Assembly: GCF_004565465.1 (NCBI RefSeq)
Contig: NZ_SRHY01000001.1
Location: forward strand, 186,001-250,000
DNA from: Lentibacillus salicampi
GTDB taxonomy: Bacteria; Bacillota; Bacilli; Bacillales; Amphibacillaceae
Direction: 5' to 3'
Length of the DNA stretch: 64,000 nt
Below are positions 25,521-34,973 of the stretch, piece by piece. The notes under the pieces were generated by a model. It made no database searches and was not told the DNA's origin. It was given only the letters and a program-made list of their open reading frames with translations. How positions within the stretch are numbered: position 1 is the stretch's first letter; every line of letters begins with the position of its first letter. The translations under genes and the position numbers were made by a program.

Positions 25521-26447
25521 ATGTGGCTAAATCTGCAGATATTTGGCTTTCGTGGATTATGGAGTCCTTATTATCTCCTGTTTGTTCTGGCACTCGCCTT
25601 ACTATATTACCTGATCACCGGCCCATATCGTCATAAATTTGGCGGAAAAGGACAGAAAATGCCGTCCGTGAAACAGCATTTTTTCTTTTATGGGGGCCTC
25701 GTCTTATTATATGCGGTGAAAGGCGCCCCGGTGGATCTGCTGTCCCATATCATGTTGACAGCTCATATGATTCAAATGGCTATTTATTACATCGTATTTC
25801 CTATTTTTATCATAAAAGGGATACCTGCATGGTTATGGGAAAATGTTGTAAACCGACGGATTATTAAACCGGTTTTGAAGTTTTTTTCTATTCCACTTAT
25901 CTCGCTATTCTTGTTTAATACACTGTTTTCGTTATACCACTTACCAGTTATATTTGATTTTGCAAAGACATCACAAGTGGCCCATACGTCTATATCCACC
26001 ATTATTTTAATAGCAGCATTTATCGTATGGTGGCCTGTGTTGAGTCCTTTGAAGGAATTTGACCGAATGCCGCCATTGGGTAAGATATTTTATATTTTTG
26101 CCAATGGTGTATTGATAACGCCAGCATGTGTCCTGATTATTTTTGCCGATACACCGGTCTATGCAACTTATACACAGCAGGGAGCATGGCTTCAGGCATT
26201 GGCGCTTTGTGTTCCGGGCGGTGTTCTGCAGGGGTTGAGTTCAGGGATATCTGGACCTGAAATGTTCTCGCCTATGTCAATACTGGAAGACCAGCAATTA
26301 GGCGGTATCATTATGAAAATCATGCAGGAGATTACGTATGGCATTGTTTTGGCAAGGGTCTTCTTTGGTTGGTTTACCAGAGAAAGCCTGCGCGTTGATC
26401 CATTGCCTGCGGGTACGAATGAAGTAAGTACGAATGAACACGGTTAG
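25521..26447 (+). CDS. ctaG: Cytochrome oxidase assembly factor CtaG (caa3-type)
   Basis: A 308-residue membrane protein with seven to eight helices. It helps assemble copper into the caa3 oxidase. MLTAHMIQMAIYYIVFPIFIIKGIP and FNTLFSLYHLPV carry the conserved His residues of the caa3-CtaG family, and DQQLGGIIMKIMQEITYG is its C-terminal signature. This family is unrelated in sequence to the copper chaperone CtaG of proteobacteria. Confidence 0.93.
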   Translation: MWLNLQIFGFRGLWSPYYLLFVLALALLYYLITGPYRHKFGGKGQKMPSVKQHFFFYGGLVLLYAVKGAPVDLLSHIMLTAHMIQMAIYYIVFPIFIIKGIPAWLWENVVNRRIIKPVLKFFSIPLISLFLFNTLFSLYHLPVIFDFAKTSQVAHTSISTIILIAAFIVWWPVLSPLKEFDRMPPLGKIFYIFANGVLITPACVLIIFADTPVYATYTQQGAWLQALALCVPGGVLQGLSSGISGPEMFSPMSILEDQQLGGIIMKIMQEITYGIVLARVFFGWFTRESLRVDPLPAGTNEVSTNEHG

Positions 26448-26485
26448 ACATTATTCACAATGGGATAGAGAGGGATTATGAATTT

Positions 26486-26941
26486 ATGCCATTTTTGCCT
26501 ACAATAAGTACGTTCTTTATTGTCCTGAGCGCTGTGCTGGTTGCAATTGGCTGGCGCTTTATATTAAAAGGGAAGCCTAAAGCACATAAAAAAACAATGA
26601 TTTCTGCCGCTGTGAGTGCCCTGTTGTTTTTTATTATTTATGTGTCGAGGACGGTTTTTATTGGAAACACGAGTTTTGGTGGTCCGGAAGATATTGAAAT
26701 TTACTATACCATCTTTTTAATTTTCCATATTGTCCTGGCTACCACAAGTGCTATATTCGGTGTGGTTACAATCACTTTAGCGTTAAAGAGAAAGATACGT
26801 ATCCATCGGAAAATCGGGCCGGTCACAAGTGTTATCTGGTTTTTTAGCGCAGTTACGGGAGTTATGGTCTATCTGCTACTGTATATCATTTATGATGGCG
26901 GTCAAACAACCAGTATGATTAAAGCCATATTAGGCGGTTAA
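26486..26941 (+). CDS. ctaM: DUF420 membrane protein, cytochrome aa3 assembly factor CtaM/YozB
   Basis: A 151-residue protein with four membrane helices. RFILKGKPKAHKKTM near helix 1 and FHIVLATTS and KRKIRIHRKIG carry the conserved histidines of the DUF420/YozB family. In Staphylococcus aureus CtaM of this family is required for heme-copper oxidase maturation. Its position at the end of the cta cluster supports the same role. It converges on ytvI. Confidence 0.87.
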   Translation: MPFLPTISTFFIVLSAVLVAIGWRFILKGKPKAHKKTMISAAVSALLFFIIYVSRTVFIGNTSFGGPEDIEIYYTIFLIFHIVLATTSAIFGVVTITLALKRKIRIHRKIGPVTSVIWFFSAVTGVMVYLLLYIIYDGGQTTSMIKAILGG

Positions 26942-27011
26942 GAAAAGCGTGAGGCGCCTTGTTCACCCCCGAAAAGCTTAAACAAAAATTTTATACTTCC
27001 TTATCTTTTAA
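26940..27011 (-). repeat. R1 element with internal deletion, copy F
   Basis: Reading on the minus strand, the R1 left end (AAAAGATAAGGAAGTATAAA) joins directly to the right-end part (TTTAAGCTTTTCGGGGGTGA, CAAGGCGCC, GCTTTTCTT). All middle modules are gone, leaving 72 bp. Lies between the convergent ctaM and ytvI genes. Confidence 0.75.
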
Positions 27012-27046
27012 AAAAAGTGTGCTGAACATATTTGTCAGCACACTTA
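27005..27046 (-). terminator. Terminator of ytvI
   Basis: AAGTGTGCTGA/TCAGCACACTT perfect 11-bp stem, followed on the minus strand by six T residues. It overlaps the ytvI stop codon. Confidence 0.88.
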
Positions 27047-28129
27047 AATTTTAATATTCCATTTGATAATTCCTGCTTCTCTCGCAGAATTGAACGCTAT
27101 CAGAAGTAACGGCCCAAGGATAAATCCGAGCAGTCCCAGCAGTTTTATCCCCAGAAACATGGCAATCAGGGTGGCAAGCGGTGAAAGGCCAATATGCTGC
27201 CCCATCACTTTAGGCTCTACGGTTCTTCGGATAGCCAGCAGAACGATTGCCAGAATCGATAATTGCATCCCCAGTAATGTATCGCCTGCAATGAATGCAA
27301 AGACCGCCCATGGACCCAACACGGCAATTGACCCGATAATTGGGACGAAGTCGACCAGCCAAATAATCAGTGACATAATAATGGCTACGTCCGGGGTAAA
27401 CAGGAACAGCCCGATAAGTGTTACAATAAAGATAATGATACTGACAAGAAACTGGGCTTTAAAGAAACCTAATATAACATCTGAAAGCCGTCTATTCATG
27501 AATGAAACTTTTTCAGCGGTCTCTCTTGTCATCAGATTATAAAATTTTGATTTAAGAACCGGCAGTTCAAGCATAAATAAAAATAAAGCAATTAAATAGA
27601 CCAGAAAACTGATCAAATATTGGGGGATCTCAGCAACAAACTGTGAAATTCGTTCGATGGTAATGGTTTCTTTTAATGTTTCACTCATTGAAGCAAGCTG
27701 TGATTCGATTGTATTGGTTACCTGGTCATAAAATTCTTCTGGAAGATTTTCCGTGTATTTTTCAAATCCGGATTCCCATTTGCCATAAATCGTGTTTAAT
27801 TGCGTCACATATGAAGGAATGTCCTCAACAAAATTAACGACTTGCGTTACTGCCTTCGTTACAATCAGTGTCCCGCTTATCCCCAAAAATACCAAAAATA
27901 ATAGAAAAACAATAATGACAGCTGACTTTCTGCCTAACTTCACTTTGCTCTGTATAAACCGAACGAGGGGATTCAGAATTAATGCCGTAATCAACGCAAG
28001 GACTAAAGGAATGGCTATTGGTAATACGAAGAATAAAATGAGCAGCAGAAAGATTACAAGAATAATGACTGTCCATTGGCGTTTCGTGATCGACCCAATC
28101 AATGTAAATGGAACTCTCCTTTCGATCAT
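27044..28129 (-). CDS. ytvI: AI-2E/YtvI family membrane protein
   Basis: A 361-residue permease-like protein with seven to eight helices: paired N-terminal helices, a long hydrophilic region (about 110-190), and the conserved C-terminal block DFVPIIGSIAVLGPWA, VEPKVMGQHIGLSPLATLIAMF, LLGFILGPLL. YtvI is a sporulation membrane protein of unknown role in B. subtilis; other family members are transporters. The ATG at 28129 has no RBS. AAAGGAGAG at 28122-28114 would better serve a TTG at 28102, so the first nine residues are doubtful. Confidence 0.85.
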   Translation of the reverse strand: MIERRVPFTLIGSITKRQWTVIILVIFLLLILFFVLPIAIPLVLALITALILNPLVRFIQSKVKLGRKSAVIIVFLLFLVFLGISGTLIVTKAVTQVVNFVEDIPSYVTQLNTIYGKWESGFEKYTENLPEEFYDQVTNTIESQLASMSETLKETITIERISQFVAEIPQYLISFLVYLIALFLFMLELPVLKSKFYNLMTRETAEKVSFMNRRLSDVILGFFKAQFLVSIIIFIVTLIGLFLFTPDVAIIMSLIIWLVDFVPIIGSIAVLGPWAVFAFIAGDTLLGMQLSILAIVLLAIRRTVEPKVMGQHIGLSPLATLIAMFLGIKLLGLLGFILGPLLLIAFNSAREAGIIKWNIKI

Positions 28130-28222
28130 ACATGAATGGCATCATGTATTGTGTCTTTTTAATGTATTTTCATTTAAAAAGTCTTTGCGCTTCTATGATT
28201 TACTGTATTGAAAAAACGCTAT

Positions 28223-28357
28223 GAGGCTGGGACATAAGTATTTGTACCAAGCAAAAATCCGAACAACAAAACTGGATAACCCGCTATGGAAATATACTTC
28301 GTTAAATCAATTAATTGTCCGGTTTTTGTGCTGAATTTTTCGTTTTGTCCTAGTCTC
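28223..28357. repeat. R2 (TGGGACA) repeat, full copy
   Basis: Terminal inverted ends GAGGCTGGGACATAA and TTTTGTCCTAGTCTC enclose about 105 bp with AATCCGAACAACAAAAC and CCGGTTTTTGTGCTGAATTT. It lies in the 330-bp gap between yugN and ytvI, with no other gene there. Confidence 0.75.
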
Positions 28358-28375
28358 GTTCAGGTGATTTCGTTA

Positions 28376-28417
28376 TGAAAAAACCAACCGCTCACTCGTT
28401 TTAAAGCAGTTGGTTTG
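28376..28417 (-). terminator. Terminator of yugN
   Basis: On the minus strand AAACCAAC/GTTGGTTT with a 20-base loop is followed by four more T residues. Confidence 0.7.
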
Positions 28418-28456
28418 GTTAAAACGGTATTCGAAAAGTACCGGCATTTTGAACCG

Positions 28457-28822
28457 TTATTTTTTATAGTTGTCAATTTCATCTTTAACTTTTTTTACGA
28501 GGCTGTAGGCACGATCCACAAGGTTTTCCGGAAATTTTTCATCTTCCCCGTATTCAACACCATGCGGGTAATAGTGTTTGCCAAGAAGTGGTGTCTTCAG
28601 CTGAATGACTGCATTTTCCAGATCCACATCTCCTTCGACTGCATAGCCTTGTATCCGAATATAATATGTAATGTTTTTTTCTTTGGACCCAATTTTATAA
28701 TCGTATGTCACACGTTCATAATCCCATTGTCCTGCTCGGATGAAAGCGTGATTTCCCATCAATCGGTCTAAGGGCTTTATATTGACAATAGCTTCTTCAA
28801 TTCCTGTGTTTTCCAGTTCCAT
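28457..28822 (-). CDS. yugN: YugN-like family protein
   Basis: A 121-residue soluble protein. Start set at MELENTGIEEA, spaced properly from RBS TGAGGTG; the GTG nine bases earlier is part of that site. Segments GNHAFIRAGQWDYERVTYDY, TYYIRIQGYAVEGDVD and GKHYYPHGVEY are typical of the YugN family. Function unknown. Not at this position in B. subtilis, so local order differs. Confidence 0.82.
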   Translation of the reverse strand: MELENTGIEEAIVNIKPLDRLMGNHAFIRAGQWDYERVTYDYKIGSKEKNITYYIRIQGYAVEGDVDLENAVIQLKTPLLGKHYYPHGVEYGEDEKFPENLVDRAYSLVKKVKDEIDNYKK

Positions 28823-29245
28823 ATTAAACACCTCACAAAGTTATCCTAACATCTTTATCATAATAAAAAAGCGTTCAACATGCAATCGAAAAGGAATGAA
28901 ATAGTCGTAAAAGATATTTCGCTGTTTATCGAAAGGAATATACGTTATATGAAGTAGGGGAAGCCCCCCTTAAAGACATTTTAGAACGGCCTGCACTCCA
29001 ATAACCAAGCATGTGGCTGGGGATAAATGTCGGATTCTCATAGTATAATGAAAGCAATTATATAAGCGGTTGTTTTTGTTATAATGTTAAGAAGTCTAAA
29101 TTACGGAGGCCCTTATAGGGAAACGCCACATTTACTAGAGTACAGGTGAATGCAAGTTTTTCCAATGATTCATACATGTATTGACGGGGCGATACATATA
29201 GATAGTTTAAACAGATTCACAAGTTTTAATAGAAGGGGAACTTAT
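28823..29245. other. Intergenic region between yugN and ylbC
   Basis: About 420 bp without a recognised gene. TATAAT boxes occur at 29044-29049 and 29080-29085; the second is preceded by TG one base away (extended -10) and is the better ylbC promoter candidate. A 24-codon reading frame from 28881 with no RBS is not supported. Confidence 0.5.
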
Positions 29246-30307
29246 ATGCGATTCATTCGAATAGCGGTATTATTATTGGTAATCGGGTTCGGCGTTTATT
29301 ATTTATTAGACAAAAGTGATTTCCTTACAGAGAAGCCTAACGAATATGCCACTGGGGGTTTAGTACAAAAAGATCACAAACTTGAATCAAAGGAGATACC
29401 GGAAAATCGTACGGCTATTCCTTTAGAAGGAGATACGTATCAATGGATGAATAAGACAACAAATCAATTGGAGGACCATTTCGGAGAACCAGTGCGGAAG
29501 GATCCAAGCGCTTACGGGTATGAATGGTGGATGTATACAAACAAGCAGGGACAGTATATCCAATTTGGAATTGATCATAACAAGGTTAAATCGGTTTATG
29601 CCCTTGGTAATGATTTATCACTTGAACCCGCTAAAATTGGACAACAATATGAAGCCGTGAAAGACCAGTTGTCTTTCGAGCGTGAAGTGACCTATAACAA
29701 AGAGCTTACCTCTTATACATTCCGGCTGAGTGATGAGGAATTACAGGAGCGCCCTTTGGTAAAGGTGACGGATGATATTTTCCTGCAGCTTTACTTTGAT
29801 ACATTTACAAGGGAATTGTCTGCTATTCGGATGTTATCTGCTGACGTTCTGCTGCTCCATCGCCCGTATGAAATCCAGTATCGCGGGAAGTTGACGGATA
29901 AACCGGAACTTTCTGATGAACAGTGGGCCCGAATTGAAGAAGGAGCAGAACAGCAAATCTTTCACATATCCAATGTACTCCGAAACCAGCATGGTAAATC
30001 AGATTTGTCATGGGATGATAGCATCAGTGAGGTGGCCTATCTGCATAGTAAAGATATGGCAAAAAATAACTACTTTTCCCATTATGGTCAGAATGGTGTT
30101 GGGCTAAAAGAGCGACTGGCTGCGAAAGATGTGTTCTACCAGGCTGCAGGGGAAAATATAGCCGCTCAATATCCGGATGCGCTGGCAGCTATCCATGGCT
30201 GGCTGAATAGTGAAGGCCATCGGGAAGCATTGCTGAACAATGATTTTACACACTTAGGAGTCGGGGTTTACCAGTTTTATTACACGCAAAATTTTCTGCA
30301 AAAATAA
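29246..30307 (+). CDS. ylbC: CAP-domain secreted protein YlbC
   Basis: A 353-residue protein with an N-terminal membrane anchor or signal (RFIRIAVLLLVIGFGVYYLL). Start set at the ATG at 29246 behind RBS AGAAGGGG; upstream in-frame codons lack an RBS. Residues about 65-200 form the CAP-associated (DUF4944-like) region; residues about 240-350 form the CAP/SCP domain with HSKDMAKNNYFSHYG, AGENIAAQ and SEGHREALL. Exported CAP proteins are of unknown biochemical role in Bacillus. First gene of the ylb run. Confidence 0.88.
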   Translation: MRFIRIAVLLLVIGFGVYYLLDKSDFLTEKPNEYATGGLVQKDHKLESKEIPENRTAIPLEGDTYQWMNKTTNQLEDHFGEPVRKDPSAYGYEWWMYTNKQGQYIQFGIDHNKVKSVYALGNDLSLEPAKIGQQYEAVKDQLSFEREVTYNKELTSYTFRLSDEELQERPLVKVTDDIFLQLYFDTFTRELSAIRMLSADVLLLHRPYEIQYRGKLTDKPELSDEQWARIEEGAEQQIFHISNVLRNQHGKSDLSWDDSISEVAYLHSKDMAKNNYFSHYGQNGVGLKERLAAKDVFYQAAGENIAAQYPDALAAIHGWLNSEGHREALLNNDFTHLGVGVYQFYYTQNFLQK

Positions 30308-30407
30308 TAAAAATAGCTTTGAGAAGAGTGACCGGCATTCGGACACAATGTATGCCCATTATTCATAAAATAATCAGTAACAGACAATGTTACTGAGGTG
30401 AGTGGTT

Positions 30408-30803
30408 ATGAGTGATAATCTCCATCCAAGTGTCCAGGAATTTAAAGCATTTCTGCAGCGGCATCCCGAGCTGGTGGAAGAAGTGAGGAAAAACGGTAGA
30501 GGCTTTCAGGAGTACTATGAAAAATGGGCTTTACTTGGGGAAGATGATCCGTATTGGGATTCATATAAAAAAGAAGAAACCAGCAAAAAGGACAACAAGA
30601 CAAAACAGGGAAAAGCAGAATTGATGGAACGACTGGTCAAAATGTCGGAAAATATAGACTTGGATAAATTGCAAAAACAAGTGGGTAACATTAATAATAC
30701 CATTACAACCGTTCAGGGATTGCTGGGTCAATTCCAATCGACGAAGGGACCTTCGCAACAGCCGTTTAGAAACAACAATCTATTCAACGGTTTCAAGGAT
30801 TAG
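30408..30803 (+). CDS. ylbD: YlbD, spore coat-type protein
   Basis: A 131-residue protein with HPSVQEFKAFLQRHPELVEEVRKNG near the N-terminus, a WALLGEDDPYWDSY motif and a Lys-rich middle. It matches the YlbD putative coat protein family. RBS GAGGTGA supports the ATG at 30408 rather than the GTG at 30402. Followed after 10 bp by ylbE, so the two are likely cotranscribed. Confidence 0.87.
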   Translation: MSDNLHPSVQEFKAFLQRHPELVEEVRKNGRGFQEYYEKWALLGEDDPYWDSYKKEETSKKDNKTKQGKAELMERLVKMSENIDLDKLQKQVGNINNTITTVQGLLGQFQSTKGPSQQPFRNNNLFNGFKD

Positions 30804-30813
30804 GGGTGGTATC

Positions 30814-31047
30814 ATGCAGGAAACCGTCTATCACTATTTAAGCCAGCGCCCGGAATTAGCTCATTTCGTCCGGTTTAATCCTGAGTGGTACCGCTTTTTA
30901 ACAAGGGAACCGCACAGGGTAGAGGAGTTGGAAAAAGCATCAAAGGTATTTTATGGTAAAACATTTTCCCAGCAGGTTGACAAAATCAGCGGCCATGTAC
31001 AGATGCTCAATATGCTTATCAATTTTACCGAAGCTATGAAAGACTAA
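30814..31047 (+). CDS. ylbE: YlbE-like protein
   Basis: A 77-residue protein with YHYLSQRPELAHFVRFNPEW and YRFLTREPHRVEELEKASK, the YlbE family pattern. RBS AGGGGTGG. Function unknown. Short hydrophobic C-terminus (VQMLNMLINF). Located directly behind ylbD as in B. subtilis. Confidence 0.88.
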   Translation: MQETVYHYLSQRPELAHFVRFNPEWYRFLTREPHRVEELEKASKVFYGKTFSQQVDKISGHVQMLNMLINFTEAMKD

Positions 31048-31103
31048 ACGCCCCCCCTGTTTTAATCAGGCGTATTCCATGGTAAGATAGTGGTGGAGGT
31101 GAA

Positions 31104-31541
31104 ATGATGATAGGCACTATTGAATATGCAGACATCCTTGATCATTCCGAGTTAGTAAGTAATATGGTCTTAAAGTCTGATGTTATGGAATCCTATGAAG
31201 ACGCCCGGAAAACGCTACATGAAGACACGGAGGCACAACAGCTGATTAAGGCTTTTAATGATATAAAGGAACAATACGAGGAAGTCCAGCGCTTTGGCAG
31301 ATATCACCCTGATTATAATGAGATTATGAAAAAGGTGCGCTCGTCAAAACGTGAGATGGACATGAATGGTAAAGTGGCGGCATTTAAAGTTGCTGAACGT
31401 AATTTACAGAAGATGCTTGACGAAATAAGCGAGTATATCGCTTTAAGTGTCAGTGGTGACGTTAAAGCGCCAAAAGATGGTGCAGCACTGACCGACACAG
31501 GCTGCGGCCATGGCGGAAAATGTGGCTGTAAAGTATCTTGA
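31104..31541 (+). CDS. ricF: YlbF/RicF, RNA processing and development regulator
   Basis: A 145-residue helical protein of the YlbF/YmcA family. RicF works with RicA and RicT in a complex that carries iron-sulfur clusters and stimulates RNase Y-dependent processing, affecting competence, biofilm and sporulation. The helical core (about 15-115) is followed by a Cys-rich tail CGHGGKCGC that fits cluster ligation. Start may be ATG 31104 or 31107; RBS GGTGGAGGTG. Confidence 0.9.
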   Translation: MMIGTIEYADILDHSELVSNMVLKSDVMESYEDARKTLHEDTEAQQLIKAFNDIKEQYEEVQRFGRYHPDYNEIMKKVRSSKREMDMNGKVAAFKVAERNLQKMLDEISEYIALSVSGDVKAPKDGAALTDTGCGHGGKCGCKVS

Positions 31542-31598
31542 TGTCCTAATTAGATTCTGGTACACTGATGGCAAATGGAATGATAGCGAGGATAACTG

Positions 31599-31874
31599 AT
31601 GAGAACGAAACGCCGGGGACTGATCGTCTGGTTTCAGCATATGAAAAACATAAAACATATTAAGCGGTACGGCCACTTGCTTTATTCATCCAGAAAACTT
31701 AAGTATGCAGTTGTATATGTAGATCAGGAAATTCTGGAAAACGCAGAATCCAAATTGCTGAAACTGCCATTTGTGTCAAAAGTGGAACGTTCCTATAAAC
31801 CTTTTTTGCGTACCGACTTTGAAAATGCCAAGCCGGATAAGGCTAAACAGTATGATTATAAAATGGGCATTTAA
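31599..31874 (+). CDS. ylbG: YlbG, UPF0298 family
   Basis: A 91-residue protein with RRGLIVWFQHMKNIKHIKRYG, KYAVVYVDQE and KLPFVSKVERSYKPFL, typical of YlbG. Function unknown. Immediately downstream of ricF, 57 bp apart, and followed by a strong terminator. Confidence 0.9.
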   Translation: MRTKRRGLIVWFQHMKNIKHIKRYGHLLYSSRKLKYAVVYVDQEILENAESKLLKLPFVSKVERSYKPFLRTDFENAKPDKAKQYDYKMGI

Positions 31875-31914
31875 CCTTTGCAGTGATACATATCAGAACT
31901 GCAAAGGTTTTTTC
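31873..31914 (+). terminator. Terminator of ylbG
   Basis: AACCTTTGCAGT/ACTGCAAAGGTT perfect 12-bp stem plus six T residues; it overlaps the ylbG stop. Confidence 0.92.
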
Positions 31915-31918
31915 TGTT

Positions 31919-32100
31919 TGGGTAAGAAAAGCCAGAGCGTCTTGTTCACCCCTGAAAAGCTTAAGCAAGTATTTGTAGTGGCGGATTTTGCCACGTAAAA
32001 TGATTGCTTAAGACCTCGAGGGGTAGACGCTGGATCTGGACATGGCTATTGCTGACAAAGAGCTTCATGTAGTCAAAAAATTTATACTTTTTAATCTCTA
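31919..32100 (-). repeat. R1 modular stem-loop repeat, copy E (inverted)
   Basis: Reverse complement of the R1 layout: GGCTAT-type hairpin, CTTAAGCA hairpin and GGGGTGAACAAG are present. The middle cassettes (GTACAGGAC hairpins or cloverleaf) are missing. The rest of the 530-bp gap before rsmD holds CCTGCAGAAATATTTCTGCAGG at about 32112-32134, a perfect palindrome. Confidence 0.8.
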
Positions 32101-32403
32101 TAAAGAAAAAACCTGCAGAAATATTTCTGCAGGTCCCTTTGTTTTCTTGTCAGAAAACAAAAAGGCAAAGGGAGAGGAGAAACCGGAGGAAGAACTTATG
32201 GGGAAGTGTAAGTCTTCTCCGAGTTTTTGAAACAGCCAAGCAATTTTGAACTGCTTCACTAGGTTATTATGGACAGAAGCAATTTTTATATACATATTTT
32301 CTTATAAAAAATAGATCTTTTAATGCCAAAGTACCTTTATATTCCTAATTGATGCTTGCGGATTTTTTTTGATGGCATTATTATTAATTATTGAGGTGGT
32401 TGT

Positions 32404-32955
32404 ATGCGTGTAATAGCCGGTTTCCATAAAGGACGTCAGTTAGAAGCGGTGCCGGGTAAAATAACCAGGCCCACATCAGATAAAGTGAAGGAAGCTGTTT
32501 TTCAGATTATAGGGCCTTTTTTTGAGCGGGGTTTTTGTCTTGATTTGTTTGCCGGCAGCGGCGCATTGGGGATTGAAGCGTTGAGCAGGGGCTTGGATAA
32601 AGGGATATTTGTTGATAAACATCCAAAGGCTATACATACGATAAACGAAAATATCCGGAAACTAAAATTGAAAGACAGTGCTGAAGTATTTCGCGCAGAT
32701 TCTTTTCGGGCGTTGAATGCTGTAGCTAAAAGGGGCCTTCAGTTTAATCTGATATTACTGGATCCCCCTTATCAAAAGGTAAGTTACGAGAAATTGCTGG
32801 AAGAAATTGGACAGCTGCACCTATTAAGGGAGAATGGCATGATTTACTGTGAACATAATGCCTCTGAACAATTACCAGGGGAAGCTCGTGATTTGTATAT
32901 CATGAAACAGGAAACCTATAATGATACCACAGGCATAACCATCTACAAAAGATAA
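32404..32955 (+). CDS. rsmD: 16S rRNA (guanine966-N2)-methyltransferase RsmD
   Basis: A 183-residue methyltransferase for ribosome maturation. MRVIAGFHKGRQL and RPTSDKVKEAVF are the family N-terminus, LDLFAGSGALGIEALSRG binds S-adenosylmethionine and LLDPPYQ is the catalytic DPPY motif. RBS GAGGTGG. It is 17 bp upstream of coaD, the usual pair. Confidence 0.95.
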   Translation: MRVIAGFHKGRQLEAVPGKITRPTSDKVKEAVFQIIGPFFERGFCLDLFAGSGALGIEALSRGLDKGIFVDKHPKAIHTINENIRKLKLKDSAEVFRADSFRALNAVAKRGLQFNLILLDPPYQKVSYEKLLEEIGQLHLLRENGMIYCEHNASEQLPGEARDLYIMKQETYNDTTGITIYKR

Positions 32956-32972
32956 AAGAGGGGGGATTTTAA

Positions 32973-33452
<480 letters not shown>

Positions 33453-33460
33453 TACGTATA

Positions 33461-33580
33461 AGAGGCTGGGACAAAACGCCGCTAGTGAAACACCTATCAT
33501 TATATAGTAAAAGTCCGAACAGATTATAAATTTCTCTAAGGATTTTTATTTTGATGCTATAATTTTGTCCCAGCCTCTTA
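33461..33580. repeat. R2 (TGGGACA) repeat acting as a bidirectional terminator
   Basis: Perfect terminal inverted repeat AGAGGCTGGGACAAAA / TTTTGTCCCAGCCTCT enclosing about 85 bp. It lies exactly between the coaD stop and the ylbJ stop (the TAA of ylbJ touches the element), so it can end both convergent transcripts. Confidence 0.8.
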
Positions 33581-34786
33581 TATTTTTCGCAGTCGTCTTA
33601 TGATGATAAGCGCAGCGATTAATAATGCCGAAAAGGTTATAAAAGGCCCTATATCGGTTAAGTGAAGTAAAAAATCCTGCCATGATGATTGCTGAGCGTC
33701 ATTTGAGACCGGTACGCCCTTAAAATCAAATGATGTCCGGTTTAAATATAAAGGTGTATAAAATATGACTGTCAGAATAGCCGCAAAAAACCCATGAATG
33801 ATTCTGGCAAAAAAGTAAGGTGCGAATCGGATATCAGTCGGTGCGATAATGCTGGCGACTTGCGCTTGAACTGAAAGCCCGTTAAATCCCAGTATAAAAC
33901 TGACAATAATGATTTTCTCCAATAAATTGGCTGTTTCGTCCTGGGAAATTAAATTTGATCCGAGTGTTATTTCAAATAGACCGGATAATAAAGGCAATGC
34001 CAGATCCACTGGCAGTGTGAAAAGCTGCAGGATATATTGGAACAGTGATGCAATAATCGGTGACACCCCTGCTATATAAAGCAGCTTTGTGAAAACGGAA
34101 AACAGGATAATGAATCCCCCGACCATGACTAAGGTCTTGATTGAATTCAAAACGGCGTCACCCACGACTTTTCCGAAAGGGCGAGGGTCATCGAGTCTGG
34201 CATGATGCATTTCCCTGAAGGCTCTGACAATTGATACTTTTTTCTTGGCCGGCTTGGACGTATGCTTCTCGGCTTTCCGTCCGTAAAATCGCATACATAC
34301 ACCGACAAGTGCATTGCCGATATAATGGGAAGCGGCTAATATGACACCAAGCTTCACATCATAGAAAAAGCCGACTGAAACAGCACCAAATATAAACAAC
34401 GGACTGGAGGCATTCGTGAATGAGACAAGCCTTTCCGCTTCAATTTGCGTCAGTTGTTTTTCCTCCCGGAGGCGAGCTGATATCTTCGCCCCTGTTGGAT
34501 AGCCGCTTGCCATGCCCATCGCCCAAGCAAAGCTTCCGACACCAGGCACATTAAATAATGGACGCATAATGGGTTCAAACAGCACACCAATAAATTTTAC
34601 GAATCCGAAACTGATCAAAAGCTCAGCCGTTATAAAAAACGGCAGCAGTGATGGAAACACGACCTCCCACCACATGTTTAAGCCGCGTATGCTGGCCTCT
34701 AATGACTGATCCGGGTACTTAATAAGCGAAATGGCAATAAAAACTGTAACGCCTGACAGGGATAGTGTTTTGATGATTTGTTTCAA
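33578..34786 (-). CDS. ylbJ: Sporulation integral membrane protein YlbJ
   Basis: A 402-residue protein with about nine membrane helices and Gate-type nucleoside-recognition repeats: FTNASSPLFIFGAVSVGFF, GMASGYPTGAKISARLREE and the paired GFNGLSVQAQVASI. YlbJ is sigma-E-dependent and needed for normal spores in B. subtilis. RBS AAAGGGGG precedes the ATG. Convergent with coaD and divergent from ylbL. Confidence 0.92.
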   Translation of the reverse strand: MKQIIKTLSLSGVTVFIAISLIKYPDQSLEASIRGLNMWWEVVFPSLLPFFITAELLISFGFVKFIGVLFEPIMRPLFNVPGVGSFAWAMGMASGYPTGAKISARLREEKQLTQIEAERLVSFTNASSPLFIFGAVSVGFFYDVKLGVILAASHYIGNALVGVCMRFYGRKAEKHTSKPAKKKVSIVRAFREMHHARLDDPRPFGKVVGDAVLNSIKTLVMVGGFIILFSVFTKLLYIAGVSPIIASLFQYILQLFTLPVDLALPLLSGLFEITLGSNLISQDETANLLEKIIIVSFILGFNGLSVQAQVASIIAPTDIRFAPYFFARIIHGFFAAILTVIFYTPLYLNRTSFDFKGVPVSNDAQQSSWQDFLLHLTDIGPFITFSALLIAALIIIRRLRKI

Positions 34787-34801
34787 TGTGAAGCCCCCTT
34801 T

Positions 34802-34973
34802 AGAAGCAGTTCAAAAATTTTGGTGAAAAGGACACGTCGATAAAGGTTCTCCTGCTAAGTCCAATCATGGCAATCGCTAACTGCAGAACTCACCACGACG
34901 CAAGAAGCCCGCTCTCAGGAACTCATTCTGCCTTGAACTTCCGGGTCCTTTTCATCCTCCCTTTTTGAACACG
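34802..34973 (+). repeat. R3 repeat, copy 2
   Basis: Left end AGCAGTTCAAAAATTTTGGTG, right end CTCCCTTTTTGAAC. Middle with CACGTCGATAAAGG and GGGTCCTTTTCATCC resembles copy 3. It lies upstream of ylbJ, within the 380-bp divergent gap to ylbL, so promoters of both genes must avoid or use it. Confidence 0.72.

Noticed and set aside
28881..28955. A 24-codon peptide before ylbC
   Set aside because: No RBS, no recognisable family, and too short to trust without conservation.
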